Assembly (NCBI RefSeq): GCF_900142365.1
Contig: NZ_FRAP01000004.1
Span: 248,001 to 312,000, forward strand
DNA from: Pseudonocardia thermophila
GTDB taxonomy: Bacteria > Actinomycetota > Actinomycetes > Mycobacteriales > Pseudonocardiaceae
Reading direction: 5' to 3'
DNA length: 64,000 bases
In this document: positions 1-6,885 of the stretch, piece by piece
Layout: each line of letters begins with the position of its first letter
Position numbering within the stretch: the stretch's first letter is position 1
The notes under the pieces: model-generated
Seen by the model: the letters and a program-made list of their open reading frames with translations, nothing else
What the model was told of the DNA's origin: nothing
Database searches by the model: none
Position numbers and translations under genes: made by a program

Positions 1-136
1 CGCCGACGGCGACGGCCTGCGCGCCGGCCAGGTGGTGTTCTCCGGCGGGCTCACCGCGGCCGTGCCCGTGGGACCGGGCGACGTCGTCGTCGCCTCGATC
101 GACCGGCTCGGCACCGTCGAGCTGGGCTGCGTCTAG
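1..136 (+). CDS. 2-oxopent-4-enoate hydratase / 4-oxalocrotonate decarboxylase family, C-terminal end (partial)
   Basis: The gene enters from the left edge and only its last 44 codons are present, ending in TAG at 134-136. The visible peptide carries the closing signature of the MhpD/DmpE/DmpH family: a G-Q-V-V-F-S-G-G-L-T-A-A-V-P-V core, then G-D-V-V and a final L-G-x-V-E-L strand. Family members either hydrate 2-hydroxypenta-2,4-dienoate or decarboxylate 4-oxalocrotonate in meta-cleavage pathways, and the C-terminus alone cannot separate the two. The next gene is a 4-oxalocrotonate tautomerase, which slightly favours the decarboxylase, since tautomerase and decarboxylase act in sequence. 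The later steps are encoded at 16.3-19.7 kb. Family assignment is fairly sure; the exact reaction is not. Confidence 0.75.
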   Translation, partial: ADGDGLRAGQVVFSGGLTAAVPVGPGDVVVASIDRLGTVELGCV

Positions 137-173
137 TCGGGATCTAGTTCGGGGTCTAGTTCGGGAGGCTCGC

Positions 174-377
174 ATGCCGTTGATCCAGGTCACGCTCGCG
201 AAAGGACGCACGCCCGAGCAGCTGCGGGCGCTCGGACAGGCGCTCACGGACGCAGCAGAACAGGCGATCGGTGCCAAGCGGGAGACGATCCGCGTGGTGA
301 TCACCGAGTGCGAGCCCGAGCACTGGTTCGCCGGCGGCGAGACGCTGGCCGAGCTGCGCGCGGCCGGGAAACGCTGA
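174..377 (+). CDS. 4-oxalocrotonate tautomerase family protein
   Basis: A 67-residue protein starting Met-Pro-Leu-Ile-Gln-Val, so that removal of Met exposes the Pro-1 that is the catalytic base of this family. Length and the small beta-alpha-beta layout match the 60-70 residue tautomerases that isomerise 2-hydroxymuconate to 2-oxo-3-hexenedioate in the dehydrogenative branch of meta-cleavage. Residues about 37-56 hold the second strand and a W-F-A-G-G-E turn typical of close relatives. The start at 174 has a GGGAGG Shine-Dalgarno about 6 nt upstream. It lies 37 bp after a hydratase/decarboxylase family gene, and its TGA overlaps the ATG of the Rieske ferredoxin by one base, so the three are probably one operon. 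The exact substrate is inferred from context. Confidence 0.85.
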   Translation: MPLIQVTLAKGRTPEQLRALGQALTDAAEQAIGAKRETIRVVITECEPEHWFAGGETLAELRAAGKR

Positions 378-736
378 TGCTCGTCCCGCTCGATCCGCGC
401 GAGGCACCGTCCTGGACGGTGCGCGCGCCGGACGGGCGCGAGTTCGCCGTCTTCCGGGTGGGCGACGGGTACCGCGTCACCGACGCGGAGTGCCCGCACA
501 ACAAAGGCCCGCTCGCACAGGGCTGGGTGCGAGACGGCGAGACGCTCGTGTGCCCGTGGCACTGGTACCGGTTCGATCTCGGCACCGGCGCCTGCGCGAC
601 CACCCGGCAGTACCGGCTGGGCGTCTACCCGGTGCTCGAACGGGACGGGACGTGGTGGGCCGACGTGGGCGAACCGCCCGAGCCGCTGTCGTGGGCGGAG
701 CGGCTGCGCGCGCACGCCCGCCGGGCAGGTTCGTGA
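377..736 (+). CDS. Rieske [2Fe-2S] ferredoxin
   Basis: A 119-residue soluble Rieske protein. The cluster ligands are visible as Cys39-Pro-His41 and Cys59-Pro-Trp-His62, the C-x-H...C-x-x-H pattern of dioxygenase ferredoxins and of the NirD-like fold. It would pass electrons from a reductase to a terminal oxygenase. The ATG at 377 overlaps the tautomerase stop (TGATG), so translation is probably coupled; a longer reading from 308 would run backwards through the tautomerase gene and is not supported. A Rieske oxygenase lies 1.7 kb away on the other strand and is a possible partner. The C-terminal 30 residues (W-A-E-R-L-R-A-H-A-R-R) are a charged extension beyond the Rieske fold. A role in small-molecule hydroxylation is likely; the partner is inferred. 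Confidence 0.85.
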   Translation: MLVPLDPREAPSWTVRAPDGREFAVFRVGDGYRVTDAECPHNKGPLAQGWVRDGETLVCPWHWYRFDLGTGACATTRQYRLGVYPVLERDGTWWADVGEPPEPLSWAERLRAHARRAGS

Positions 737-826
737 GCCCTGGTCCGGACCTGCAGGTTCGGACGACTCGCCCCGCGGATCCCGGTAACGTTGACGACGA
801 GCCGGGTGGAGCGGGAGGGAGGCGCG

Positions 827-2020
827 TTGTTCCGTCGCAACGACCGACCCTCCCCCGCCCCGGACGAAGCCGCGTTCGCGGCCCGCAACGCCGCCACACA
901 AGGCTTCCTCGCCCTCGACGACGAGCAGCGCGCGGCGGCCGAGGCGGTCCGCGTCGCCGACGAGATCGCCGGCGAGCCGCGGCTGCGCGCGCAGTGGGAA
1001 CAGGTCTCCGCGCAGTGCGACCGGGCCACCGAGGCATACCTCGCGGCCACCCAGCAGTACCCGCTCGACGGCAGCGCGCCGGTCACCGGCTCGAAGGAGG
1101 CCGACGAGAAGGCGCTGCGCGAGATCCAGGCGGCCCGCCAGGCGATCACCCGGTTCCGCGCCCAGCACGCCCGGGAGATCGACGAGGCGGACATGCTGAT
1201 CCGCAACCTCCCGCAGGCCATCCAGAAGGCGCGGGTGGCGCTCGTCGACGCCGACAAGGCGATCACGCAGGCAGAGCGGGCCGGGTACCCGTCGCGGCGG
1301 GCGACGGAGATGCTCGTCGAAGCCGTCCGGGCGGAGACCGGGATCGACTCCGCGGCCGGGCTGCGCGACCGGCACGCCGCGGCCCAGCGCACGATCGAGC
1401 TGGCCAGAGCCGCCGCGAAGCTGGCCGAGGAGGCGCCGAAGACGGCAGCGTCGGTGCAGTCAGCGCTGCGCAGCGTCCGCACCCGGCGGGAGGCCGCGCT
1501 GACGAAGATCGAGGGGATCGAGCCCGCGCTGTCCGCGCTGCGGCGGGAGTTCTCCGAGCCCTGCTCGCGCGATCTCGTCGACGCCGAGAAGGTCGCCCGC
1601 GCCGCAGTGGCCGAAGCGACGGCCGCGCTGGACGAGGCGGAGCGGTTCGCCGGGACCGGCGAGTGGGACGACGCGGCCGACGCGGTCGCGCGCGCCCGCG
1701 GCGAGCTGGGCCGTGCCGAGGAACGGGTCAAGGCCACTACGGACCGGCTGACGCACCTGCGCGAAGTGAAGGCCGATCCGTCGAAGGAGGCGGCGGACAC
1801 CCGGTTCGTGCTGCGCGACGCCCAGCGGCTCGTCGTGGACCGGGGCCTGGTGGACCGGTTCGGCCCGATCCTCGACGCGCAGGCGGTGCGGCTGGAGAAC
1901 GCGCAGGCCCGGCTCACCGGAGTGCACCCGGACTACTGGTTCTACCTGACCGAGCTGCGCGGCATCCGGGAGCGCGTGCGGGCCGTGGTGGACGAGGTGC
2001 GGGGGCTGCAGCGCCGCTGA
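827..2020 (+). CDS. Alanine/glutamate-rich coiled-coil protein of unknown function
   Basis: I do not recognise the family. The protein is about 397 residues, almost entirely Ala, Glu, Arg and Asp in heptad-like spacing (for example residues 60-150 and 200-330), so it should form long coiled coils. No signal peptide, membrane segment or catalytic motif is visible. The C-terminus is less helical and ends R-G-L-Q-R-R. A TTG at 827 has a strong GGGAGGG about 7 nt upstream; in-frame starts at 791 (TTG) and 806 (GTG) are poorer because no ribosome site precedes them. It stands alone, 90 bp after the ferredoxin, and is followed by a perfect palindrome at 2048-2102. It could be a structural or tethering protein, but nothing in the sequence decides this. 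Confidence 0.65.
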   Translation: MFRRNDRPSPAPDEAAFAARNAATQGFLALDDEQRAAAEAVRVADEIAGEPRLRAQWEQVSAQCDRATEAYLAATQQYPLDGSAPVTGSKEADEKALREIQAARQAITRFRAQHAREIDEADMLIRNLPQAIQKARVALVDADKAITQAERAGYPSRRATEMLVEAVRAETGIDSAAGLRDRHAAAQRTIELARAAAKLAEEAPKTAASVQSALRSVRTRREAALTKIEGIEPALSALRREFSEPCSRDLVDAEKVARAAVAEATAALDEAERFAGTGEWDDAADAVARARGELGRAEERVKATTDRLTHLREVKADPSKEAADTRFVLRDAQRLVVDRGLVDRFGPILDAQAVRLENAQARLTGVHPDYWFYLTELRGIRERVRAVVDEVRGLQRR

Positions 2021-2047
2021 GTGCTCCGGGTTCGGCCCCGGCCGACG

Positions 2048-2102
2048 GTGAACGAACGGCACTGTCGTCCACTCGGAGTGGACGACAGTGCCGTTCGTTC
2101 AC
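2048..2102. repeat. Perfect 27-bp-arm inverted repeat (dispersed hairpin family, copy 1)
   Basis: Bases 2048-2074 and 2076-2102 are exact reverse complements around one central base. The outer stem contains ACGAACGGCACT and the inner stem TCGTCCACTC. It lies between the convergent coiled-coil gene (+) and zinc-ribbon gene (-), so it could act as a bidirectional terminator. The same outer stem recurs at 9547-9591, 20634-20685 and 29011-29078 in different contexts, so it is better seen as a member of a dispersed palindrome family. Confidence 0.9.
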
Positions 2103-2226
2103 CCATGCTCCCGCGGAGGAGGGCCGCACTCGCGGCAGAGACTGCTCGGGACGGCACCCGAGTCAGCGTTCTTCCAGCCGCCGGCCCCGACCGTCTGCCT
2201 GGAGCCCACCGCCGGCGCCGGGACGA

Positions 2227-2478
2227 TCAGTGCTCCAGCTCGTGCCCGATCACGCCCTCACCGGTCGGGATGATCTCCCCCGACCAGCCGCACCCGGTGC
2301 ACGCGCAGTAGAACCGCCGGTCGTCGGCCTCCCAGAACTCGCTCGCCAGCGCCATCTGCGCGCCGCACCGCGGGCAGAACCGCGGTGCGTCGCGCCGGTG
2401 CGCCTCGGCGTCGGCGAGGAAGCGGCGGTCGACGACCGCCGGCTGCCACGGCTGCGGCGGTGTCGGGCGCGGTCTCAC
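2227..2478 (-). CDS. Small zinc-ribbon protein coupled to the Rieske oxygenase
   Basis: An 83-residue protein with a four-cysteine zinc ribbon: C-P-R-C at about residues 35-38 and C-T-G-C at about 60-63, separated by a W-E-A-D-D-R-R-F-Y strand. The N-terminus is Pro/Arg-rich and the C-terminus acidic with two histidines (G-H-E-L-E-H). The GTG start overlaps the TGA of the upstream Rieske oxygenase (GTGA, 2475-2478), so the two are translationally coupled and probably act together. The function is not known to me. A metal-binding accessory, scaffold or electron-transfer adaptor for the oxygenase would fit, but that is inference from gene order alone. Because of the overlap this start is preferred to any upstream one, which would lie inside the oxygenase gene. 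Confidence 0.7.
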   Translation of the reverse strand: MRPRPTPPQPWQPAVVDRRFLADAEAHRRDAPRFCPRCGAQMALASEFWEADDRRFYCACTGCGWSGEIIPTGEGVIGHELEH

Positions 2479-3821
2479 GAAAGCGGCCCGGAGTCGACCT
2501 GCGCCGAGGCTCCGGGCGCGAGCGTCGCCCCGCCGAACCCGCCGACCGGGGTGTACGGCGTGCGGCCCGCGGCCTTGTCCTTGCGCGCCTGCTCGGCGGC
2601 CCGCACGTGGATCTTCTTGATCGTGTCGAGCATCGGCGAGAAGCGGGTGGAGCCCATCTCGCAGAAGTCCAGCGCGAACTGGGCGCCGCCGGCGTGGAAC
2701 TTGTCGATCTCGCACGGCAGGTCGATGCGCTCGTGCGGCTCCCGGATCGTGCCGATCGGGTCCTTGCCCTCAGCGACCCGCGCCATCTGCTCGCGGAACA
2801 TCTTGCGCAGCAGCGCGATCCCGATGTCGCTGCGGCCGAGGTGCTCGGTGGTCCGGTCGGTGATCGGGCCCTGCGTCACCCACGCCATGATGTCCTGGCC
2901 TTCGACGTAGTTGACGACGTGGTTGCCGCGTTCGTCGAACACCGGGATCTGGTAGTCGGGGATCGCGGCCTGCTCGACCGGCTCGTACCCCTCCGGGGCG
3001 TGCACCGTGTAGAGCATGAACCGGGTGGTGGTGCGGTTGATCGGTACCCGGATCTGCATCTGGTGGATGCCGCCCCCGCCGACGCGCATGTTGTAGGGGA
3101 AGACCAGCGGGTGGCCGACCTTCCAGTCGTCGTTCTCCTCGGTGGCGCCCTTGAGGACGCGGCGCTTGATGATGCCCCACTCGAACGTGTCGAAGCCGAT
3201 GCGCACGTGCTGCTTGCCGAACGACGCCGGCGCGGTGAAGCCCTCGTGGCGGCCGATGAACTCGAAGTAGCGCCCGTGCAGCCACTCGACGTGGTGCGGG
3301 TCGACCGCGTTCTCCATGATCTGCACGTAGTTGCACGGCAGGTCGGCCCAGCCGATGTCGCGGAAGCCGTCCATCACGTAGACGTCGAACCGCGGCAGCA
3401 GCGGTGCGGGCTCGGGCCCGATGTAGGCCCAGATCAGCCCACCCAGCTCCTCCACCTTGCCGGCGGTGGCGCGGACGCGGTCCTTGAAGTTGGTGCTGTC
3501 CTTCTCGGCGGGCTGGTCGATGCAGGCGCCGTCGGTGTCGAACTTCCAGCCGTGGTAGGGGCAGCGCAGCCCGTCCTCCTCGACCAGGCCGTAGGCCATG
3601 GAGGCCTTCCGGTGGGGGCACGGTTCGGGGATGATCCCGTACCGGCCGGACGGGGTGCGCCACAGCGCGAAGAACTCGCCGAGGAGCTCGACCCGTTTGA
3701 CGGGGAACTCGGCGAGCTCGCGGGTGAACGCCACGGGGTACCAGTACCGGCGCAGCACCTCGCCCATGGGCGTGCCCGCCTCGACCTGGGTCAGCTCATC
3801 GTTCTGCTCGGCGGTCAGCAT
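2475..3821 (-). CDS. Rieske non-haem iron oxygenase (phthalate dioxygenase / VanA-like)
   Basis: A 448-residue terminal oxygenase. The Rieske domain is seen at Cys68-Pro-His70 and Cys87-Pro-Tyr-His90. The catalytic domain has D-P-H-H-V-E-W-L-H at residues 174-182, giving Asp174 as the electron bridge and His177/His182 as two ligands of the mononuclear iron. Length and the single-subunit layout fit the phthalate dioxygenase, phenoxybenzoate dioxygenase and vanillate demethylase group, which hydroxylate or demethylate aromatic acids and ethers. The start at 3821 has AAGGGA about 8 nt upstream; longer readings would run through the divergent IclR gene. It faces that IclR regulator across 76 bp and overlaps the zinc-ribbon gene by 4 bp. 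The substrate is not determined by the sequence. No dedicated flavin reductase is in the window. Confidence 0.88.
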   Translation of the reverse strand: MLTAEQNDELTQVEAGTPMGEVLRRYWYPVAFTRELAEFPVKRVELLGEFFALWRTPSGRYGIIPEPCPHRKASMAYGLVEEDGLRCPYHGWKFDTDGACIDQPAEKDSTNFKDRVRATAGKVEELGGLIWAYIGPEPAPLLPRFDVYVMDGFRDIGWADLPCNYVQIMENAVDPHHVEWLHGRYFEFIGRHEGFTAPASFGKQHVRIGFDTFEWGIIKRRVLKGATEENDDWKVGHPLVFPYNMRVGGGGIHQMQIRVPINRTTTRFMLYTVHAPEGYEPVEQAAIPDYQIPVFDERGNHVVNYVEGQDIMAWVTQGPITDRTTEHLGRSDIGIALLRKMFREQMARVAEGKDPIGTIREPHERIDLPCEIDKFHAGGAQFALDFCEMGSTRFSPMLDTIKKIHVRAAEQARKDKAAGRTPYTPVGGFGGATLAPGASAQVDSGPLS

Positions 3822-3881
3822 GCGTGGTGGTCCCTTCCGTTCGGGTACGGGGGACGGTAGGTGGCGCGCCGGACACCCAAC

Positions 3882-3908
3882 AAGGAATCCTTCCCGCATG
3901 CAGGGAAG
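3882..3908. promoter_or_regulatory. Candidate IclR operator: two short dyads over the iclR start
   Basis: AAGGAATCCTT (3882-3892) is an odd-length palindrome, and CTTCCC/GGGAAG (3890-3895 and 3903-3908) flank a GCATGC core that contains the IclR start codon. Both lie in the 76-bp region between the divergent oxygenase and IclR genes, where an autorepressor would bind. No IclR family consensus was matched, so this is a candidate only. Confidence 0.35.
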
Positions 3909-4662
3909 TGCCCAGCTCACCTCGGTGCGCAACGCCGCGCGGCTGCTCAAGGAGTTCTCCCGGACCGACCGGGAACTGGGCGTCTCCGAGCTGAGCCGCA
4001 GGTTGGGTCTGTCCACGAGCACGGTGCACCGCATGCTCGCGACGCTCACCGCGGAGCGGCTGCTGGAACGGGGACGCTCCGGCCGCTACCGGCTGGGTCT
4101 AGCGCTCTACGACATCGGCGCGAGCGTCGGCGGCAACCTGGACCTGCACGAGGCCGCGCTGCCGGTCATGGCGGTGCTGCGGGCCGACACCGGCGAGACC
4201 GTGCAGCTGGCCGTCCTCGACGGGCTGGAGTCGGTCTACATCGACCGCCTGGAGAGCCCGCACACCGTGCGGATCTTCGCCCGCGTGGGCACCCGGCTGC
4301 CCGCACCCACGACGAGCACCGGCAAGGTCATGCTGGCCGCGCTGCCCCCGGAGGAGCTCGACGCGCGGCTGGCCGCGTGGACGCCGCAGCGGATCACCCC
4401 GTACACGATCGTGGACGAGGCGGTGCTGCGCGCGCGGCTGCGCGAGGTCGCCGAGCGCGGCTGGGCGGAGAACCGGGAGGAGTCGCGGGTGGGTGTGGTG
4501 TCCGTCGGGGCGCCCGTCCGGGACGGATCGGGCGCGGTGATCGCGGCGCTGTCGGTGGCCGCGCCGACCGGGCGGGCCACGCCGAGCGCGCTCGCGCGCC
4601 TGCGCTCCGCGGTGATCGCGGCCGCGGCGCGGGCGAGCGCCCGCCTCGGCGCGCGCAGGTGA
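3898..4662 (+). CDS. IclR-family transcriptional regulator
   Basis: A 254-residue regulator with an N-terminal winged helix (about residues 8-65, with S-E-L-S-R-R-L-G-L-S-T-S-T-V-H-R as the recognition helix) and a C-terminal IclR effector domain. In the latter, A-P-T-T-S-T-G-K-V-M-L-A-A-L and a late G-V-V-S-V-G-A-P-V segment are typical. IclR proteins commonly control aromatic degradation and bind an aromatic acid or ketone. The gene is divergent from the Rieske oxygenase, so it probably controls that gene and itself. The ATG at 3898 has AAGGAA about 10 nt upstream and is embedded in a dyad. Family assignment is secure; target and ligand are inferred. Confidence 0.9.
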   Translation: MQGSAQLTSVRNAARLLKEFSRTDRELGVSELSRRLGLSTSTVHRMLATLTAERLLERGRSGRYRLGLALYDIGASVGGNLDLHEAALPVMAVLRADTGETVQLAVLDGLESVYIDRLESPHTVRIFARVGTRLPAPTTSTGKVMLAALPPEELDARLAAWTPQRITPYTIVDEAVLRARLREVAERGWAENREESRVGVVSVGAPVRDGSGAVIAALSVAAPTGRATPSALARLRSAVIAAAARASARLGARR

Positions 4663-4664
4663 TC

Positions 4665-5603
4665 TCAGATGGTCAGGACCAGCTTCCCGGTGGTGTGCCC
4701 CAGCTCGCCCGCCCGGTGGGCGTGCCGAGCCCGCTCCAGCGGGAACGTCTCGGACACCAGCACCCGCAGCCGGCGCTGGTCGACGAGCGTGGCGAGCTGC
4801 TCGAGCCCGTGGGCGTCGGGTTCGACGATCATGGCGGTGGCGCGCAGGCCGCGGTCGGTGGCGGCGGCGAGCGCCGGGGCCGCGGACGACGACAGGAGGG
4901 TCACCATCCGGCCCTCCGGGGCGAGCACGTCCAGCGAGCGCATCGCGACGTCGCCGCCCACGGCGTCCAACACGACGTCGACCGGCTCGATCGCCTTCTC
5001 GAAGTCCTCGGCTCGGTAGTCGATCGCCTCGTCGATGCCCAGGTCGGTCAGCAGGTTGTGCTTGGCCGTGGAGGCGGTGCCGATCACGTACGCGCCGCGG
5101 GCTTTGGCGATCTGCACGGCGAGGTGGCCCACCCCGCCGGCGGCGGCGTGGATCAACACGCGCTGGCCCTCGCGCACCCCGGCGACGTCGACGAGCGCCT
5201 GCCACGCGGTCAGCCCGGCGAGCGGCAGGCCGGCGGCCTCAACGGCCGACAGCCGTGCAGGCCGGTGCGCGAAGTGTCGGGAGGGGGCGACGACGAACTC
5301 GGCGTAGGCGCCGGCCTGGCGCGGGAACCACGGCATCCCGAACACCGCGTCGCCGACGGAGAACCGGGTGACGCCCGGGCCGACGGCGTCGACCGTGCCG
5401 GCGACGTCCCAGCCCACCGTGAACGGCGGCGGGCCGATCACCTTCGCCATGCCCCGACCGGCGCGGGTCTTCCAGTCGACCGGGTTCACGCCCGCGGCGG
5501 CGACCCGCACCCGGATCTCCGTCGGCCCGGGCTCGGGCACGGGGGCCTCACCGAGCTCCAGGACCTCCGGGCCGCCGGTGGAGAGCTGCGTGATGACTCG
5601 CAC
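4665..5603 (-). CDS. NADPH:quinone oxidoreductase-type medium-chain dehydrogenase
   Basis: A 312-residue zinc-independent member of the medium-chain dehydrogenase/reductase family. The GroES-like N-terminal half includes A-A-A-G-V-N-P-V-D-W-K. The Rossmann part has H-A-A-A-G-G-V-G-H-L-A near residue 153, the nucleotide-binding signature of quinone oxidoreductases. The cysteines that bind structural or catalytic zinc in alcohol dehydrogenases are missing, supporting reduction of a quinone or enone rather than alcohol oxidation. The start is GTG at 5603. It converges on the IclR gene with only 2 bp between stops. It may reduce a product of the neighbouring aromatic pathway, but no direct link is visible. 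A second enzyme of this type lies at 31782. Confidence 0.85.
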   Translation of the reverse strand: MRVITQLSTGGPEVLELGEAPVPEPGPTEIRVRVAAAGVNPVDWKTRAGRGMAKVIGPPPFTVGWDVAGTVDAVGPGVTRFSVGDAVFGMPWFPRQAGAYAEFVVAPSRHFAHRPARLSAVEAAGLPLAGLTAWQALVDVAGVREGQRVLIHAAAGGVGHLAVQIAKARGAYVIGTASTAKHNLLTDLGIDEAIDYRAEDFEKAIEPVDVVLDAVGGDVAMRSLDVLAPEGRMVTLLSSSAAPALAAATDRGLRATAMIVEPDAHGLEQLATLVDQRRLRVLVSETFPLERARHAHRAGELGHTTGKLVLTI

Positions 5604-5693
5604 GTGCGATGCCTACCACCGCGGCCCGCTGCGCGCGGATCGGGGCGCCGCTCCCCTGCCGGCGCCCACTCTCCGTGATCACCGGGAACACAG

Positions 5694-5766
5694 CTCCGCG
5701 ACGAGAACGACCTCGCGGTGATCAACAGGGCTTGCTGATCACCGCAGGTTCGTTCTCGTCGCGGAG
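5694..5766. repeat. Long near-perfect hairpin, 31-bp arms
   Basis: Left arm 5694-5724 and right arm 5736-5766 match at 28 of 31 positions, with an 11-nt loop. The outer stem is CTCCGCGACGAGAACGA and the inner stem GCGGTGATCA. It sits between two minus-strand genes, so it may end transcription of the phosphotransferase pair. The stem differs from the ACGAACGGCAC family. A degenerate half copy may exist near 63859-63889. Confidence 0.85.
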
Positions 5767-5793
5767 ACCGACGGCGCAGAGTGAGCTACCGGA

Positions 5794-6885
5794 TCAGCGG
5801 CCGGGGATCGGTTTGCCGCTGAAGATGTACTTCTGCGCCAGCGCCACCGGGTCGTACGCGGCGGGGGTGGTCTCGGTGGCGGTCACCGTGACCGGACGCG
5901 ACTGCACGATGCAGATCGGATCGCCCGCGCGGCGGTGCCGCGAGATCACCCACTCGACGTCGACCGGGTAGCCGTAGTGCCGCTCGATCGCCTTGACCGA
6001 TTCGGCGATCGCGACGATCTGCTCGTCGTCGAGCACCCTGCGGTCGGCCAGCCGCTCGGGCATGGCGATCTCGGTGACCCGGCCCTCGGCGAAGTCGAAC
6101 GCCGAGACCATCTTCTTGTGCGCCACCTCGTACTTGAGGATGCGGTTGTCGGCCTTGCCGACCTCGACGTGGTCGGGATCGACCAGGCCCTGCACGATGG
6201 CCTCGCCCCAGCCCCACGACGTCTCGATGACGATCCGATCCGGCTTGCCGGTGACCGGGTGCACCGAGAACGCCACCCCGGACGCACGGGCGTGGATCAG
6301 TTCGATCACGCCGACGGCGATCGGCATGTCGTGGTGGCTGATCCCCTTGCGCAGCCGGTAGGACAGCGCCCGCGTGGTGAACAGCGATCCCCAGCACGAC
6401 CGCACCGCGGCCAGCACCCGCTGCGGGCCGGAGATGCCCAGGTAGGTGTCGAAGATGCCGGCGAAGCTGGCGTCGGCGGCGTCCTCCCCGGTGGCTGACG
6501 AGCGCACGGCCGTGGGCGGGTTGACCTCGACGACGCGGTCGGCCAGCTCCTCGTACGCCGCGACGATCTCCGCCTCCAGCGCCGCCGCCATCGGAGTCTC
6601 GGAGAACAGGCCCCGGATCGTGGCCGAGGCCTGTTCCACCTCGTGTTCGGCCGGGCTGCTGCCCAGCCCGGAGAGCACCTGGTCGATCCGCTCGTCGAGG
6701 CCGGACTCGGCGCAGTGGCGCCGGTAGGCCTCGACGGTGACGGCGAACCCTTGTGGGACCTGCACTCCCGCCCGGTGCAGCTCGGTGAGCCTGCCCATCT
6801 TCGACCCGGCCACGGCCACCGCTGTGGCCGGATCGACGGAATCGACCCAGACGATGGAATCGGTCCCCACGAGAGCTCCCGTCAT
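5794..6885 (-). CDS. ATP-grasp (PEP/pyruvate-binding type) subunit of a split PEP-synthase-like phosphotransferase
   Basis: A 363-residue protein matching only the nucleotide-binding N-terminal module of PEP synthase/pyruvate phosphate dikinase. V-R-S-S-A-T-G-E-D at about residue 127, A-S-F-A-G-I-F-D-T-Y-L, and late D-V-E-W and Q-S-R-P-V-T elements are the family signatures. The module uses ATP to phosphorylate a histidine on a mobile domain; here that domain is a separate protein encoded upstream and overlapping by 4 bp (ATGA, 6882-6885). Size (about 39 kDa) and pairing with a roughly 65-kDa partner resemble the 40/70-kDa subunits of Thauera phenylphosphate synthase and, as I recall, the cresol-phosphorylating pair of Corynebacterium glutamicum. 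Rifampin phosphotransferase has the same modules in one chain. The substrate is unknown; a phenolic is inferred from context. Confidence 0.75.
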   Translation of the reverse strand: MTGALVGTDSIVWVDSVDPATAVAVAGSKMGRLTELHRAGVQVPQGFAVTVEAYRRHCAESGLDERIDQVLSGLGSSPAEHEVEQASATIRGLFSETPMAAALEAEIVAAYEELADRVVEVNPPTAVRSSATGEDAADASFAGIFDTYLGISGPQRVLAAVRSCWGSLFTTRALSYRLRKGISHHDMPIAVGVIELIHARASGVAFSVHPVTGKPDRIVIETSWGWGEAIVQGLVDPDHVEVGKADNRILKYEVAHKKMVSAFDFAEGRVTEIAMPERLADRRVLDDEQIVAIAESVKAIERHYGYPVDVEWVISRHRRAGDPICIVQSRPVTVTATETTPAAYDPVALAQKYIFSGKPIPGR

